From contig CAKRVX010000014.1 of assembly GCA_934409175.1 (NCBI GenBank), forward strand, positions 1 through 35,159: a stretch of DNA of 35,159 nt, written 5' to 3'. The notes below the pieces were generated by a model that worked only from the letters and a program-made list of their open reading frames with translations, was not told the DNA's origin and searched no databases. This document shows, in pieces, positions 33,958-35,159 of this stretch; positions within the stretch are counted from its first letter, which is position 1, and each line of letters starts with the position of its first letter. Source of the DNA: an uncultured Blautia sp. (GTDB taxonomy: Bacteria; Bacillota; Clostridia; Lachnospirales; Lachnospiraceae). The position numbers were made by a program, and so were the translations under genes.

Positions 33958-33967
33958 TCCGAAAAAA

Positions 33968-34060
33968 TCATTATGACTTCCTACGGCGGCATTATCCGCA
34001 TCAGGTTAAGGGTCGAAGTTCGCTTAACTTCCTCTCAGCCAGTCATACAAGCTCCCCTGT
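33968..34060 (-). promoter_or_regulatory. TPP (thiamine pyrophosphate) riboswitch aptamer
   Basis: Minus-strand landmarks of the THI-box are all present in order: GGGGAGC, GGCTGAGAGG, a GAAGTT/AACTTC stem, CCTTAACCTGATGCGGATAA and TGCCGCCGTAGGAAGTCAT. CTGAGA and the GCGGATAATGCCGC stem are nearly invariant parts of the TPP pocket. Binding of TPP should favour the terminator at 33926-33957 and shut off thiD-cytX. The closing stem P1 is not obvious (see findings). Confidence 0.95.
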
Positions 34061-34069
34061 TTCTTTTTT

Positions 34070-34099
34070 ATTATATATAATTCTTTCCATAATTGTCAA
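34070..34099 (-). promoter_or_regulatory. Promoter of the TPP riboswitch-thiD-cytX operon
   Basis: On the minus strand TTGACA, an 18-base spacer and TATAAT, ending about 10 bases before the aptamer. Confidence 0.75.
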
Positions 34100-34126
34100 G
34101 ATAATATAAACATTTCACCTGAGCCA

Positions 34127-34135
34127 TGCTATAAT
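34127..34135 (+). promoter_or_regulatory. Extended -10 promoter of the 76-residue gene
   Basis: TGCTATAAT is a TG-extended -10 box, 32 bases before the ATG at 34167. No good -35 is visible. The region 33818-34166 contains no other gene, only this promoter, the TPP element and its promoter. Confidence 0.55.
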
Positions 34136-34166
34136 AATGTTATTAAATAGAAAGAAGGTCTTTTCT

Positions 34167-34397
34167 ATGCGTCAGGAAAAGTTTAAAATGGAACGCCAGG
34201 GACTGATTGAGATAGGAGACGAAATCGAAATTTCTGAATATCAATCATTTATGAATTACAGTTATATTATTGAACCGGCTGTTGCAATGTCCGGCTGTTA
34301 TCCCAACTCCCAACGTATCAAAGCCCGAAAGGGGATTGTAAAAAATATTGAACATACGCCTCGCGGTTTTATTGTTACTGCAGAATTTGAAGAATAA
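34167..34397 (+). CDS. Small hypothetical protein
   Basis: 76 residues from the ATG at 34167, with AGAAGG eight bases upstream. A start at 34137 would lie within the promoter. Not recognised. The sequence opens MRQEKFKMERQGLIEIGDEI and ends RGFIVTAEFEE, with EISEYQSFMNYSYIIEPAVA and a GCYPNSQRIKARKGIVKNIE segment between. It is soluble and basic, with the alternating pattern of a small beta-barrel such as an SH3-like or KOW-type domain (GDEIEI, KGIVKNI, RGFIVTAEFE). That comparison is an inference only. It is monocistronic between a divergent TPP operon and a convergent oxidoreductase. Confidence 0.75.
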   Translation: MRQEKFKMERQGLIEIGDEIEISEYQSFMNYSYIIEPAVAMSGCYPNSQRIKARKGIVKNIEHTPRGFIVTAEFEE

Positions 34398-34401
34398 AAT
34401 A

Positions 34402-34443
34402 TCCCCCGAACATTCTCTTTTCCGAAATGTCCGGGGGAATTTT
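34402..34443. terminator. Bidirectional terminator
   Basis: TCCCCCGAACATT pairs with AATGTCCGGGGGA (small bulge), followed on the plus strand by ATTTTTTATTC and on the minus strand by TATTTTATTC. It serves the small gene and the convergent aldo/keto reductase. Confidence 0.9.
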
Positions 34444-35159
34444 TTATTCTTCGTTTTTTGTTTGTTTCTCAAATTCTTTTGCTACTTCTTCCAGAATATC
34501 CCGAATCTTAAGATGCTGAGGGCAAACTTTCTCACATTTTCCACATTTAATACAATCTGAAGCTTTTCCTCTGTTTGCAGTATGTACTACATTGTAATAA
34601 TAATCGGCATTCCAGTCATGAAACACCATTTTTGCATTCATACAGGAAAAGAGATCCGGAATGGAAATTTTTTTCGGGCATCCTTCTACACAATAGCGAC
34701 AGGCTGTACATGGAATCATATGCTTCTGATGGAAAATATCTGCAACTTTACGTACAGCTTCTCTTTCTGCCTCGTTCAATGGTTGAAAATTCTTCATAAA
34801 ACTGATGTTATCCATCATCTGTTCCATATTGCTCATCCCTGAAAGCACCATCAGAACTCCCTCAAATCCAGCTGCAAAACGGAGTGCATAACTTGCAGGA
34901 CTGCCACTGTTCAAGTCATCCAGCACTTTCTTGGCATCTTCTGGAAGATTTACCAGATTTCCGCCCTTTACCGGCTCCATGATCAGTACCGGTTTATTAT
35001 ATTTGCGACAGACCTCATAACATTTGCGGCTCTGTACTGCAGGATCCTCATAATCCAGATAATTAAACTGAATCTGAACTACTTCAATCTGTGGATACTC
35101 TTTCAGGATTTCCTCCAGAACCTCAGCTCTGTCATGAAAAGAAATTCCAAAATGACGGA
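34444..35159 (-). CDS. Aldo/keto reductase with C-terminal 2x[4Fe-4S] ferredoxin domain (3' part)
   Basis: The frame is open to the right edge of the window, so the N-terminus is missing; about 238 codons are visible. The front part is the end of an aldo/keto reductase barrel (HFGISFHDRAEVLEEILKEY, EVVQIQFNYLDYED, VLIMEPVKGGNL). The ferredoxin part carries CTACRYCVEGCPKKI and CIKCGKCEKVCPQHL, two CxxCxxCxxxCP clusters. Such fusions are common in anaerobes; the iron-sulfur domain probably supplies electrons from ferredoxin in place of, or beside, NAD(P)H. The substrate is unknown. An internal ATG at 34980 is not the start because homology continues upstream. Confidence 0.92.
   Translation of the reverse strand, partial: RHFGISFHDRAEVLEEILKEYPQIEVVQIQFNYLDYEDPAVQSRKCYEVCRKYNKPVLIMEPVKGGNLVNLPEDAKKVLDDLNSGSPASYALRFAAGFEGVLMVLSGMSNMEQMMDNISFMKNFQPLNEAEREAVRKVADIFHQKHMIPCTACRYCVEGCPKKISIPDLFSCMNAKMVFHDWNADYYYNVVHTANRGKASDCIKCGKCEKVCPQHLKIRDILEEVAKEFEKQTKNEE

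Noticed and set aside
1..35159. Mobile element, prophage or CRISPR array
   Set aside because: No transposase, integrase, phage gene, direct-repeat/spacer series or terminal repeats were seen on either strand.

Overview
The window (about 42% GC by eye) looks like a chromosomal segment of a low-GC Gram-positive anaerobe, most likely a Lachnospiraceae-type gut Clostridium. This is inferred from the conserved gdpP-rplI-dnaB and rpsF-ssb-rpsR clusters, a pyrophosphate-type phosphofructokinase, a class B sortase, a ferredoxin-fused aldo/keto reductase, a SGNH/DUF4358/MBOAT/DHHW operon and strong AGGAGG ribosome sites. I see no rRNA, tRNA, CRISPR array, insertion sequence, phage gene or attachment site. 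Most genes lie on the minus strand.

Layout. 1-792: end of a Gfo/Idh/MocA oxidoreductase (+). 918-1388: MerR-type regulator (-). 1550-5394: gdpP, rplI, dnaB operon (-). 5557-6982: DUF951 gene, then rpsF, ssb, rpsR (-). 7047-8619: sortase B and sirtuin (-). 8707-11780: a small gene, a VWA/DUF2201-like protein and a MoxR-type ATPase (-). 11890-18168: sugar ABC importer (binding protein, double ATPase, two permeases) followed by DhaK-like and DhaL-like kinase subunits (-). 18384-19403: LacI-family regulator (-), divergent from a PPi-phosphofructokinase gene at 19575-20807 (+). 20895-22286: NCS2 nucleobase permease (-). 22402-26597: DUF308 protein, arginase-family enzyme, Lgt and an S8 protease, tightly packed (-). 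26814-30652: SGNH hydrolase, DUF4358, MBOAT acyltransferase and DHHW protein operon (+). 30655-30814: a possible small RNA (-). 30886-31629: LytTR response regulator (-). 31824-34060: TPP riboswitch, thiD and cytX (-). 34167-34397: a 76-residue unknown (+). 34444-35159: partial aldo/keto reductase with two [4Fe-4S] motifs (-).

How the parts work together. The most coherent accessory unit is 11890-20807. A LacI regulator sits between a sugar importer operon that ends in a dihydroxyacetone-kinase-like pair and a divergent PPi-phosphofructokinase gene. The kinase keeps the catalytic His and Asp residues but differs from classical DhaK/DhaL around the substrate and nucleotide pockets, and no DhaM is present. 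It therefore looks like uptake and phosphorylation of a small ketose or similar sugar of unknown identity. The second accessory unit, 26814-30652, has the composition of a cell-surface polymer O-acylation machine. The third, 8707-11780, pairs a MoxR ATPase with a VWA protein whose metallopeptidase-like motif lacks the usual Glu. The thiamine unit is a standard salvage operon (HMP import and kinase) under transcription-terminating TPP control.
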